A program made the position numbers and the translations under genes. A stretch of DNA of 64,000 nucleotides from assembly GCA_026874595.1 (NCBI GenBank), contig CM049311.1, positions 20,644,176-20,708,175 of the forward strand. Reading direction: 5' to 3'. The notes under the pieces were generated by a model. It was given only the letters and a program-made list of their open reading frames with translations. It had not been told where the DNA came from and did not search any database. This stretch comes from Sipunculus nudus. Its lineage: Eukaryota > Annelida > Sipuncula > Golfingiida > Sipunculidae. How positions within the stretch are numbered: position 1 is the stretch's first letter; each line of letters starts with the position of its first letter. This document shows positions 23,569 through 34,852 of this stretch, in pieces.

Positions 23569-25229
23569 CACCCATATAAAAGTGTTATCATTTATAACCC
23601 TGAACACAAATACATAATTTTATCAAACCTCTTGGCCAAGCATTGATTATTCAATGATGAATATTGTATTGCCAGTTTATGGTAAAAGCTTAACTCCTCT
23701 GAACCTTATATTTACAGTATAAGTTGCAATTCACTAGTTTACACAAAGGATACAGAATCTCAAAGATTTAATACAAGATTTTGTTAAAGAATACAGAATT
23801 TATAAACCCTCAGGTTCAGTGCATCACAAACATATTATTACTTGACTTACTTTTGATGATAGAATTGGAAGGAAAAGGAGTCTTTGTTTCACAATGATTA
23901 AGGTGTATATGGAATGAATGAATATTACGTGTTTGAAAATTTCTGGTTTTACAGTATGTTAAATTTAGATTGCAATTATGTTAGTTGCAGCAGTTATAAC
24001 AAAAAATAAATACTCTGTGTATTTGGCCAGAAAGTGACTTACCATTTTACTGTTTGTATGTAATGGCTATTATAAACCCTACAAAAGCTGCCTAGTTTGT
24101 TATATTAGATTGTCTTCCACGGCAGTTGGTAGAACCAAGAATTACTATTATGTCACCCTCAATTGTTTCTGTGTATACCATATTGTGTATACTTGGATGT
24201 TAAATGTTATTGTAACAAAGAAAGATGTTTTTATTGTCCAATTACAGGAAAATGGTTTGATTGTCAGTTTCACCTGCACTACAGGATTCTATGCCATTAA
24301 ACCAGCTTAATGCCTTGGAACATGTATTTGTATTTGTCTACCATTTCTACCAAATCAGCCTTCGTTGGAAAACTGGAGAAACAGTTTTACGTGACCTGTA
24401 CATCTGCACACTTTTTGAGTGAATATTTTGCCCAACCGAAAACAATGCAGGACTTGCGCATGATAGGAAACCCGAGTTTAAAAAGCCTACAAATCTCACG
24501 ATGATATCTTTAGTTTTATATTATATACTAGATCTTTCTGAAACCCCACAAAGCTTATTTTAATATTTATTAGAATATAATTTAACTGATGACAAGGTAT
24601 GTTAACTTTGCAAAGTTGTAGACCTTTAATTGATTTCCCTTGGTGAATGGGCCTGTGTAAACAGTTATCAAATCCAGAATGCCGAGCCCTTGTAATTACA
24701 AATTCCGACATTGGTTACACAGAATTTTTATATGTAACATTCGTATTTTAAATTATCTAGAAAAACTGAGTATCAGAATCATTGCAATAATGGACAATAG
24801 ATGGCGCTGAAAAAAAGGGCAAGTGAGGTATCACTGAAATAATAGCCAAGACGGTTAAAGTATAGCCTGGAATGTTCCTTATTACACTCATTTTGCAGGT
24901 ATACAAAAGCAAATTTTCTGGTCATCCTGGTATTGAATTCACCATTCACAACATGTTTAACAATCCAGTACCAATATGATGCAATAATATCCACTATATA
25001 AATATGGTATCAAATCCGGGGGCGGACCAGGCCATCTGTAGGCCGGTCAGTTTCCCGGTATAAATAAACGCCCAAGGGTGGTCTATACCTTTTGTGACCA
25101 GTGCAAGTAAAGCTATACATTTTAAGTAATGGATCGTCATTAAAGTTGGCTGGGCATGTAAATATTAACAATAGGGTTTCAGTCATCCGGCATCTTTTTT
25201 TTATTCAATGTGGTCAGGAACATAAAAGA

Positions 25230-25480
25230 GTATCATTACAGTGATCTATTTTTGTCACCGCCAGGAGCTAGGATAAGCGTTCATGTGTGTCAGTAAGTTT
25301 GCGTGTGTTTGTTCACATCATTTCTCGTGCAATAATGAATGGAATACAACGAAATAATCAGGGCATTATAGGGATGAAGAATCTATATTCTTTAGATTGA
25401 TGATCAAATCAAAAGATTTTTTGTGTGGACCCGGATCTTGAACTGGATTCTGAAACGTCAAGGGATATTCACAAATGAAA
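25230..25480 (+). repeat. Dispersed repeat (partner at about 56735-56915)
   Basis: It shares with 56735-56915 the order TGTGTTTGTTCACA.CATTT, CAATAATGAATGGAATAC-like, AGATTTT.TGTGTGG and a GGATC..GGAT tract. Copies are same-orientation and clearly degenerate. The family resembles invertebrate repeats with GGATC-rich tracts, but I cannot name it. Confidence 0.65.
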
Positions 25481-27486
25481 AGTAACTTGTACACTGATGA
25501 ACTTATAAATGTAGCCGTACAAGTGAATGCAAACACGGTTTGGGAGCATCCCTAAATGGTGACCACAATAGTGCAGAGGATTGCTTGCATGCAGATTTCT
25601 AGTTCTCATTTCTAGTTCATCATTTCTAGTTCATCATGCTTACAAGATTTCGAATCTTGATTGCGGTTTTGAATACTCTGCTTGAATTCGGATTCTTTTT
25701 CAGAACTAAATTAGAATAATTTATTAATGAAAATGTTGAAAATTGTTACGGCTATACTTGAGTTACATGGTATTTATTAGTGATATTAGCTGAATAGTTC
25801 GAAGTGACGGTATAGGGCTGTAAATACATATATCAATCTTTGCAAGATGACTCGTATATTTTATTTTTTTTATGTAAAATCCATTGAAATTGATTGATAA
25901 TATATGTTATTGTAGAGATAGGCAGTGACTCTTTATATGACCATTGTGGACCTTTGTCCAGTTTGCATCAAGTTCATTTTATGGGGTCGTAGCCAGGGGG
26001 TGGGGGAGGGGGGCATGCAGCAAATGTAATGCCCCAACTAAATCATCATTTTTAACACCATTACAGATATTATGCAGAACTTGGAAATTATTATAAAAGA
26101 ATGAGTTGGATATTTTCTTGCCAATTTCACGGTTCCATATAATTAATTTGGGGGAAAAAATAATAATGGTTCCCTTGTACTATGTATGTAATTATAAAAA
26201 AAATACTTTAACCCTGCAAAATGTATATTTTTATTGTAATGAGTTACGTTTAATTCCTGAAACAAAATACAGCTTCAACCAACAGAAGGTAAAATGCAAT
26301 AAAAGGAAAATATCTACTTCGGTAATGAAAATTTTGGAGATTGAAGTATTTTTCTGATATGTTTTAAGTAAGTTTTGCTTGAAATTATGCCTATTTTTAA
26401 TATATAACAGTGTTGAAGACGGAAAACCGTGGTGAATATTAACAAATGTAATCATTGGCAAAATTATTATTTAAAGCATGAAGACCTTTTTTATATTATT
26501 GTAAAAATTTAATATTTAAAAATATAAAACCTGTGATTCCTATGAAAACAATTAAATTCTTAAGAGCAATATCAGTTTGAAAAATTAAGATGTCACGTCC
26601 ATCCTGTCACCTTATTGTTTCAACATCGTTAAACGTTATTCACAACCGTTAAAAGTAATTGTGTTGATATATAATGGTGTTGAAAAAAGATATGATATTT
26701 ATTCGAAAAAAATTAATTGCTCCTTTAACCTTTCAAGTACTCCGTATATTTGCGTTTTGATAGTGTGAACTATATTCCAAATCTAAGCAAAGCATTCATA
26801 CTTCAATCACTTTGGAGAAAGATAGGCATCGGTGTTAAAAAACAATAAATATACGGACATTTTTACACAGTTATGGAAATTTATTGTATAGTAAAATGAC
26901 AATACAAACCGATAATGATGCTTTTGTGGGAGTCATTCTTTGACGTTATATACTTCAACTTAGGCGGATTTTAAACAAGGAGTAATCAATCAACATCGTG
27001 TCATGGCGATCAAATCGTCTTTATAACAGTGTTGAAAAAAATCTGGTGATATGCATTTTAATCGCAATAAAAGTAAAATAATTAAAGGAATGTAAAGAAA
27101 CGTGAAGTTTTTAAGGAAGAATGACATTTCTCTTTTTAAGAATGATATTGTACATAAAAAGTGAAAAAAAAATCCTGGGTTATACTATTTTTAATAAAGA
27201 AAAGAGGATAATCATTTATTTATTATTGCATGGGGACAGGTACCTTTTAATGACTTCTGCTCCATTAGGAATAGATTTGAAGCATTTTAGGTATTAGGCC
27301 TACTTTGTTTAACAAATAAGCTCAAAATAAGCAGAAAATATAAAATACTAAAATTCAACCCCGAAAGCACGATGACAGATGATATATATGTACAACAGTA
27401 CTGTAAATGCCAGGGACAGGACTTTTCATGATTTGGGTCTTTTTCTGTAGAATGACCCTGATGCGTTTGGACAAAGTAGGAAGGTG
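25481..27486. other. Intergenic stretch, no gene recognised
   Basis: Strongly AT-rich. The short motif ATAACAGTGTTGAA recurs loosely near 26404, 26672 and 27027. A G-rich GTCGTAGCCAGGGGG start near 25986 looks like the terminus of a DNA element, but no second end was found. Confidence 0.45.
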
Positions 27487-27817
27487 TAAGGCCCCCCCCC
27501 CCCCAAAAAAAAAAAATTAATTAAAATAAACGGTATGGTTCTCAGGTACCGCCCGCGTCAATTTCAACTTCCCGCATAAAAAAATTTGTTTTTGACTTTC
27601 ATCTCTCAAGATGATAAAATAGTACAATTTTGATGAGATTTCCTTTGTTATGTAGTGCTTTTATCTGTTTAGCAAAATTCTGTTTTATTCATGCTTTTAC
27701 CTGACCATATTACATTTTAAACGAAACATACAAAACAAAGGTAAAAAAATAAAATATCGCCCATCCACACTGAATTCTGAAAAAAGTGCCAGAGAACCAT
27801 ACCTTTTTTTGGCCTTA
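27487..27817 (+). mobile_element. MITE, copy 1, TA-flanked (Tc1/mariner-like)
   Basis: The left end is TA-AGGCC(C)n(A)n..GGTATGGTTCTCAGGTAC; the right end, read in reverse complement, is TA-AGGCCAAAAAAAGG followed by TATGGTTCTCTGGCAC. The TA at each end fits a TA target duplication. No ORF. The left terminal repeat is swollen by a poly-C/poly-A run. It is about 80% identical, in inverted orientation, to 29391-29694. Confidence 0.85.
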
Positions 27818-28139
27818 CATTAGCACGATACGAGTAAGCACACTAGGTCGCCTATTATTATTCAAAATTTCTGTTATAAACACTTTAAACTACCAAGGTG
27901 AAACTCGAAAAAGAAAATAAATACTAATTACAGTTTTTCCTATATACTTCAGGACGATTGCCATGAAATGAAAAAAAATACAGGCAATCAGTTCAATAAC
28001 TTAGGCGGTATATCGCCAAACCTTTTGTTATGGTATCTGATCTAGAATAACACTAGACAAAACGTTACCGTATCTGCATGGACAAATAATATATTTTTAT
28101 AACCCGATATATAGGTAGTTCTGCACTTGTACAGGCTTA

Positions 28140-28620
28140 TTGCTATGAAGTTGAAGGTTACCGAGTCGACAGTGCTGATTGCTGCCCTTAGTTGTATAAA
28201 CAAGCCGTCTCCCGGTATATAATATACGCCAGGAAGAGATTAGTTCTAGGACGCGTCCGTTAGTCTGACCCCGTCAGCTGTATGGACATTATCATGTATT
28301 ATATACAGTACGTCCGGCTGATCTTGCATACCAGCACATTCCAGACAGCAGGCCAAGGTCATGGTCCAGTTCATAAAATATACGGATCACGACCAGCCAA
28401 GGTCAGAATCCAGTACACAGACCGTACAGTTTATCTATAGTTAGATCAACAGCTGTCGATTTATATCTGACATCCGTGCATTCACTGTAGACTGAATTTC
28501 TCCCCGTCAGAAATACTGTCTGTAGGAATCAAAGCCAAACCAGCAGGTCGATATAACCTCTGAGAGTATCATATACATGTATATACCAAATATCGTCCAT
28601 TATTAATTATTGTCTCTCAC
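28140..28620. other. Less AT-rich, CpG-containing intergenic block, unexplained
   Basis: It stands out from its AT-rich surroundings. It contains CTCCCGGTATATAATATACG (near 28207), which resembles CCCGGTATAAATAAACGCCC near 25053, and a repeated CCAAGGTCA. No ORF of note. It could be a promoter or an unannotated non-coding exon; nothing here proves it. Confidence 0.3.
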
Positions 28621-28761
28621 CCGGTATATTGAATAGACTTTTTGGCGTTTACATGTTATCTTCTATATATCAAATCTGTTGGCCCAGACGTTTCTTTTTA
28701 CTGGGGCTTTCCTCAGTCCCTCAAAGTGCAAAACCTGTTTCTCTTGTCTTTTTCCTTCTCT

Positions 28762-28784
28762 CCCCCCCCCCCCCCCCCCCCCCC
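28762..28784. repeat. Poly-C homopolymer (23 C)
   Basis: Uninterrupted; a 115-aa ORF that crosses it (Pro run) is not credible as a gene. Confidence 0.95.
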
Positions 28785-29205
28785 GTTTTTCAACTATAGA
28801 TTTCCGTTACGTCAGATTTTTCATAGATGGCCTGTTGTCAGTGTAAGAGGCAATAGTGCCCGATTTATACTGATATTTACTTGTGACTTTGACTTTTTTT
28901 TTGAAGTCGTGACTGAAAGAAGGCTTCTTACGATCTCTGGGGGTCTGCATGCAGACACCCTTTACGATCGCAGGATCGGCCAGGCCTAATTTGATCTGAT
29001 GGATGGCCTGAACTTTATTTCACTTATATACCGTCCTTTCTCATTTCGTATAGCTTACGCTCCGTTGTACGTTCACAGATATGTTATATGTTCTGAGTTT
29101 ATGTACATGACAATGACATTATTCTTAATTGTTCAAATTTTCAATTGCCTCGTTGTTTGCTATAAACAGGAATATGGTCCATCTTATGAGCGAGTATAAA
29201 ATTAC

Positions 29206-29208
<3 letters not shown>

Positions 29209-29254
<46 letters not shown>
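29209..29254. repeat. (TA)n microsatellite
   Basis: Nearly pure TA dinucleotides, with one TTT interruption. Confidence 0.95.
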
Positions 29255-29390
29255 ACTATTATGATAGTTATATGGTGTGTCATATAGTTATCTTATAGAA
29301 ATATGATAAACTTATTATGTTATATCATAATTATTTTGCCTTCTTCACTTGAACATGAAAAGGATAGGCCAATAATTAAAAACCAAAACA

Positions 29391-29694
29391 TAAGGCAAAT
29401 AAAAGGTATGGTTCTCTGGCACTTTTTTCAGAAATCAGTGCAGGCGGACGGGCTTTTTTTATTACCGTTTTTGTATGTTTCGATAAAAATGTCATTTGTT
29501 CAGGGAAAAGCATGAAAATAATATATTTTTTTCTAAACAGGTAAAAGAACTACATAACAAAGGAAAGCTTATCAAAATGGTATTATTTCATCTTCTTGAA
29601 AGATGAAAATCAAAACAAAAATTTTTGATGCAGGGGTTCTAATTGGCGCGGGCGGTGCCTGAGAACCATACCTTTCATTATTATTTTTTGCCTA
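29391..29694 (-). mobile_element. MITE, copy 2, inverted relative to copy 1
   Basis: The left end TAAGGCAAATAAAAGGTATG then GTTCTCTGGCAC and the right end ..GCCTGAGAACCATACC then TTTCATT..GCCTAA are inverted repeats. The interior aligns in reverse complement with 27487-27817, including CACCGCCCGCG and TTTCCTTTGTTATGTAGT. No ORF. With copy 1 it makes a ~2.2 kb inverted-repeat pair. Confidence 0.85.
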
Positions 29695-30160
29695 ATATGC
29701 AAGTGTTGAACTTAAGGCAAGAACAAAACAACATCATTTTTATAATGTTCTATGTACATGATAAGACTGAGTTAGTTCTGCATCTTGAACGGATTATTAT
29801 TCACACATCTATGCTATGATGAAAACTCCTACAAGATGTTGGTGAAATATATGTGATAGTTTAAAAGCAAATGAGCAAATAAAGTAGAAATTTAAAGCAT
29901 ATAATCACATATCCAAACAAATTTATACATTATAAAAGTAAATGCAGTAGAAAAGCAAGTAATCACATATCTAAACAAAATTACTGGCCTTGAAAATGTT
30001 GTTATAAAAGACTTTGGGTAAGGGTAAGCCTTTGTCCCGTAATACAAAACAGAGGGGCTTTTGATGCCCGCGTGGGCTTTTGTCCAGGACGATATAGATG
30101 AGTCTCTGGACGAACAACGCAATATGGGTTGGCCTGATTTTAGCTTGTCCATGTAGTGGG

Positions 30161-30635
30161 CAAGGTTGGGGTCAAATACAGTGTGTCAAATACAAATACA
30201 AATATAAATATGATAACTGGTCTCCTCCAAATACAAATACGAGTGACTGAAGATAAATACAAATACAAATACAGAATATCAAATACAAATACAATTACAA
30301 ATATGCAAATGTAGGTTATACAGAATATTTATTTATTTCCAGCACCATAAATATTCATAATTTCCAAGGGAGAAGTGAAACGCTTGACTTGATGTTTTTT
30401 TGGGTTGTTCAGAAGTTAGGTAGTAGTAAAATTTTAAAATTATGGCAGATATGAATATGTATTTATACATATGTATTTGTACAGTATTTGATCAAATACA
30501 TCAAATATTGAGATCAAATACAAATACGAATACAAATATTATCATTTTGCACAACACAAATACAAATATTAACACAAATACATACTTTGCCAGTATCTAA
30601 ATACAAATACAAATACGTATTTGACCCCAACCCTG
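30161..30635 (+). mobile_element. Non-autonomous hAT-like element with 8-bp target duplication
   Basis: The ends are CAAGGTTGGGGTCAAATAC (30161-30179) and, in reverse complement, CAGGGTTGGGGTCAAATAC (ending 30635), one mismatch in 19. Both sides carry the identical 8-bp duplication GTAGTGGG (30153-30160 and 30636-30643). An 8-bp duplication and CAGGG-type ends fit the hAT superfamily. The interior is largely interrupted (AAATAC)n with no ORF. Confidence 0.93.
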
Positions 30636-30769
30636 GTAGTGGGAGTGGTCCAGAGATCATGCATAGGCGTTATGCCTAACACAAACGTTAATCATGGATA
30701 TCCCCTGTTACCAATGCAAAACATTTATTCGTCTTCTATATCATTCGTTTTGGGAGCAGTTTTATTAAC

Positions 30770-31363
30770 AAGTGACCAATGGGTCCTGACGCTCAGCTGA
30801 ATTTGACATGTGACGCATGTATTAATTACTGATGTTATGATTTGGTGAAAAATATTTGTTAAGGAACCTTTAACAATGGGTAGAATGACTCAAAGAGTGC
30901 TCAAAATCATGTTTTCCCCCATAATCCTTAGAAAAGTAGCAGGAGCCAAGAAGTTTTAATAGGAGTTCCCTAGATGCTAAGTTAGAAGTTTCTATGTCAA
31001 ACTGCTATGATCTGTGTCCATCTGACGTATAGTGTAATCAAATCAAGTTGTTTACCATAGCTCATAGAATATAAATCACAATGACCTTACTTTGGATGTG
31101 AAAGGAGACATTACAATGACTTCCCTTTTCATTAAGAAAGGGGTTTCTAGATCCAACTGTTAGGAATTGTGACAGTGGCGTCAATTTTTCTTCCAGGGTG
31201 GGGGGGGGGGGGGGGATGACTTTGTATATTTATATACACATATACCTTTTTCAGCATCTATGAGTGACATATTCAACTATATATATATATATATATTTAT
31301 TATTATATATATATATCTATTTATATATATATATATGATTTTATATATATATATATTTATATG

Positions 31364-31409
<46 letters not shown>

Positions 31410-32700
31410 CATACCGATGTTAATCATATTTCAAATAATTATAAAATTGTAATAGAAAAAAAGTTTTTGTAATTCAAAGCAAGGTTAAGATAAAACATTT
31501 TTTAGTAAATGGATCCAAAGTCTTTAATTCTGTTTATAATATATATTTCATTTGCAATGTTATAATATTATTCTCTGAAAAGTGGTGGGGGGGGGATGAT
31601 TACATTGTCCATCCCCCCCTTGCCAAAAAGTGGGGGGTATATATACCCCCCCCATCCCCCCCCCTATATTCACGCCCCTGAATTGTGACCTGTCTGACTT
31701 TCCGTGTGCTAAATATTAGGTGTTCTGCTAATAGGATATTAGGTTCTCCTAATTTCAGGATTCAAAGGAGACTTGCCAAGGACCTCCCTAGATGTCATAT
31801 AAGAAGGTTCTAGGTTCAACGGTAATTTTTTTAGCCCTGCGCCTGCCTGTCTGGGTGCACCTAATCATGCTTTTGGCAAGTCGCTCGCAGAATATGGTCA
31901 TCTTGAACTAATTACAAGATTCTAGGGGTAAAGGATTTGAAGATTCTTGGATTAACGGATACAATCTATGTGTATCTGACATTCAGGGTATTCAAATCAT
32001 GTTTTTCCCAATAGCTCACTGAATAATGGTCACGGTGACCTTATTTTATATTTCTAAGGACAATTATCCAGGACCTCTCTGAAGGTCACATTAAAAGAAT
32101 CTGGGCCAAATGATTACAAATTGAGCCCGAACTGACTCTCTGGGTGTTCAAAATTATGTTTTCGGCCTGTAGCTCAGAATGTAGATCACCATGACCTAAT
32201 TTCACGTTTCTGAAGAGATTTGCCTAGGACATCCCTGGTTGTACAGTAAGAAGTATTTGGGTCTAACGATTATAATCGTACCCTGTTAACGTCCGGACTT
32301 CTTCATTTGAAGGTTAAAATACAGAGAAAAAATCGAAAAATTAGAAAAAAATACAGGTGGCGCTACCAGCCTTCAGGAATCAGGAACCGATGAAACCCTC
32401 CATGGCCAATATACATGGGAAGAATCATGTCAATCAATGCATTAGTTTTTCAAATAATGGAGCTTTTGTATCAAATTTTTAATTATTCTGGAGGGGTATA
32501 TGTGAGCCGAATAGCTCGGAGAATATAGGTCGCAGTGACCTAATTTCAGGTTTCCAAGGAGATTTTAAATGGAACTCCATAGATTTTAAGTGAGAATTTT
32601 CTAGGTCCAGCGGTTACGTTTTGTGCTCTGTTATCGGACAACCGGACAGGCGGACGGACAGAATGATCGCATTAGCTCAGATAACTTTCAGTCAGCTAAG
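30770..32700 (+). repeat. Degenerate tandem/dispersed repeat block (AGCTC..GAATATAGGTC..GTGACC family)
   Basis: It begins with AAGTGACCAATGGGTCCTGAC (30771), a variant of the GACCCATGGGTC start near 5090 and near 61195. It then repeats a ~120-150 bp unit: AGCTC..GAATAT.GGTCAC.GTGACCT, a TTTCAGGTTTCCAAGGAGA-like stretch, CTAGGTCCAACGGTTA-like and GTGCCCTGTT, near 31060, 31740, 31890, 32020, 32170 and 32510. The part 32340-32660 matches 6395-6730. It is interrupted by the hAT-like element at 31173-31680. Confidence 0.8.
31173..31680 (+). mobile_element. Second non-autonomous hAT-like element, inserted into the repeat block
   Basis: The ends CAGTGGCGTCAATTT and, in reverse complement, CAGGGGCGTGAATAT are imperfect inverted repeats. 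The flanking 8-bp duplication AATTGTGA is identical on both sides (31165-31172 and 31681-31688). CAGTGGCG-type ends with 8-bp duplications are typical of hAT. The interior holds a 16-G run (31200-31215), long (TA)n (about 31279-31404) and C/G-rich tracts. No ORF. Confidence 0.92.
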
Positions 32701-34480
32701 CTAAATATCCTACGTCTGAAATACCTTCTTAAAGTTTCACTTTGGGCTGTTTACTGCAAATATAGATATGTTGCACCTAGCAATACTAAACAAATTTTCA
32801 GAAATGCATTTATGTCTTTGGGATTATGTCTTTGAAATAATGAACAAATTGACTGGACAGTTTTAGAGAAGATTTAAGAAAAAAGGTTTTTTGGCCTTTT
32901 CTCTATAAAATCAAAGTTAATGCAGATAGCAAATAAATAAGTTCAATCCGATAAAGCTGCTAGCCCTGACGATTTTTGAGATAGTAAAGGTTAAGGTACG
33001 GACGAGGGCGGACGGTGGACGCCGCTGCGCCATCACATAACCTCACAGATTCTCTAAACAAAATTCCCGAATGAGGAGTTGGTCGACACTGTTAACAGGA
33101 TAAAATCAGACTTAAACGTTTAAATGCAAGAAAGGATTGCAAACAGACACACATACACGGAACCATTATAGTCGCCCTCAGACTATTTAGAGTACGCTTA
33201 ATCTTAGTGCTAGTCACCCTTCTGTACCCATCAATGATTATTAACTCAAGTGAAGATGACTGATTCATGGGTTCCCTTAAAGCTCTAATTATTGCTTTAG
33301 TAATTGAGATTATAATGGCTTCACAATCCCTCTATCTTCCCCAGCCACACCATATCCCCTCTGTGCACTGACCGACAGATCACAGTCTGCCTATCATGCT
33401 TCCGGCCAGTAATGCTATATCTACTGGAAATATTGACCAATGTCCAGACAGATCGACTCTAATGCACGAGGGTATGGCCAAAGTAAATTGGCAGGAAGTT
33501 CTCGCCGTGTGATTATATTCGTTTTCCCTGGTGTTCGTATATATTCCAATGAGGATGAAATTATACGGTCTGACAGGTTGTGTTATACCTATCCCTTCAC
33601 CCGCTAGGGGTATTACATTGTTATCTTGGTTGGACTGTCTGCAATTTCATTAAGATGTTATAAATGAACGCAGTTTTATGAAATTTCGTGGAGAGGCTGG
33701 GTAACATTCAATTAACAATCCATTGGATTTTGGACGTTATCACCGAGATTTTTTTTTATCGTGATTTTTTTTTGTTTACAGAATTCGTTATCATTGCTAG
33801 AGCAGTCATTCGAGACCGTTACTATTAAGTACTCTTAAGGGGAAACTTTAAATGTGTAAGTTTCAAACAGCCTGGGTGCCGTGTGCACAAGCGTCACCAA
33901 ACTGGTACTGTCTGTGTTCTGTCGGTCGGAGCTTACCTTTGATGCAACCATCGAATTGGTGATTCACGAAATTTATCTTGGCTTAAATTCATTTATATTT
34001 CCTTCTCTCACGCAGATCAGAATGCCGTAAAATTATTCATGCCGTAATACCGTAAAATGATTCACTGTCACGTTCAAGAAGTATATTTAAAATTGTTACA
34101 TTAAATTATTTAACGGAACACTGGTCCATTGTATCCTGGCTGGATGCGTTATAAAAGTTATATACTTTACATATGTTGATACTTATTCTGTGCATGTCCT
34201 CAGGGTACATCGTGAAGATATAGGATATACCTCCTTTGCAAATAATCATGATTTTTGTTGGTAAAACCTGGGCGAAAATATAGAATAAAAACAAAGACCT
34301 TGTGCACATTAGATGTGTATATTTTCTGTTTCAAACACAGCATGTAAACCTTGCCTATAATACACGGCATTCAGAATACACAAATGTATCAACAACAGGC
34401 TTCGCCTCATCCACATACAAAGATGTTTGTCAATACACAGGTACTGCTGTTTCAGCTCCCCGTACATATCATCTTAGCCA
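32701..34480. other. Intergenic stretch, no gene recognised
   Basis: Mostly unique-looking AT-rich sequence with a modestly GC-richer part (33000-33620). No credible ORF, RNA gene or element was seen. Confidence 0.45.
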
Positions 34481-34852
34481 TCTTCCTGTAAGCACAAGTC
34501 TCGCTAAGCTGCGCTCTGTCGCGAGGGACCTTGCTCTATAAGGTCGTCGTACCAGCGATCTAAGAATTATGAACAACACAGCTGAGCAAATCCAATGACT
34601 TTTGTACGCTAAATATACGCATCAAGCAAAACAAGTCTGTTGCTAATTTTAGATCAGCGGTCTTGCAATACTAAACGCCGGTAAAACTGACCGGTTCACA
34701 ATTGTTACATCATATTTGATTGGTCGTTTTAATTTCGGCCTCCAATCATGTGGGAGCTTGTTCATAATTCATGAAATAGCATGGAAGACGGCCTATTTAG
34801 ACCAAGGTTTCTCACGAGGAAGCGTAGCTTAGCGAACCTTGCTTGAAGGAAG
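34481..34852. mobile_element. Foldback (inverted-repeat) element with ~60-bp arms
   Basis: The left arm 34481-34543 (CTTCCTGTAAGC..TCGCTAAGCTGCGCT..) aligns with the reverse complement of the right arm 34792-34852 (TCGCTAAGCTACGCTTCCTCG..), roughly three quarters identical over about 60 bp. The ~250 bp spacer carries ATTGGTC and CCAATCATG. No clean target duplication was identified, so the class is uncertain. Confidence 0.6.

Larger units (their letters stand above)
22127..25000. other. Intergenic stretch, no gene recognised
   Basis: Short ORFs only, with no recognisable domain. It contains two G-rich runs (23265-23292, interrupted once, and 23553-23568). I see no RNA gene or intact mobile element. 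Confidence 0.5.

Noticed and set aside
28642-28989. 115-aa plus-strand ORF with a Pro run
   Set aside because: The Pro run is a 23-C homopolymer; no similarity, and the ORF is open by chance across low-complexity sequence.
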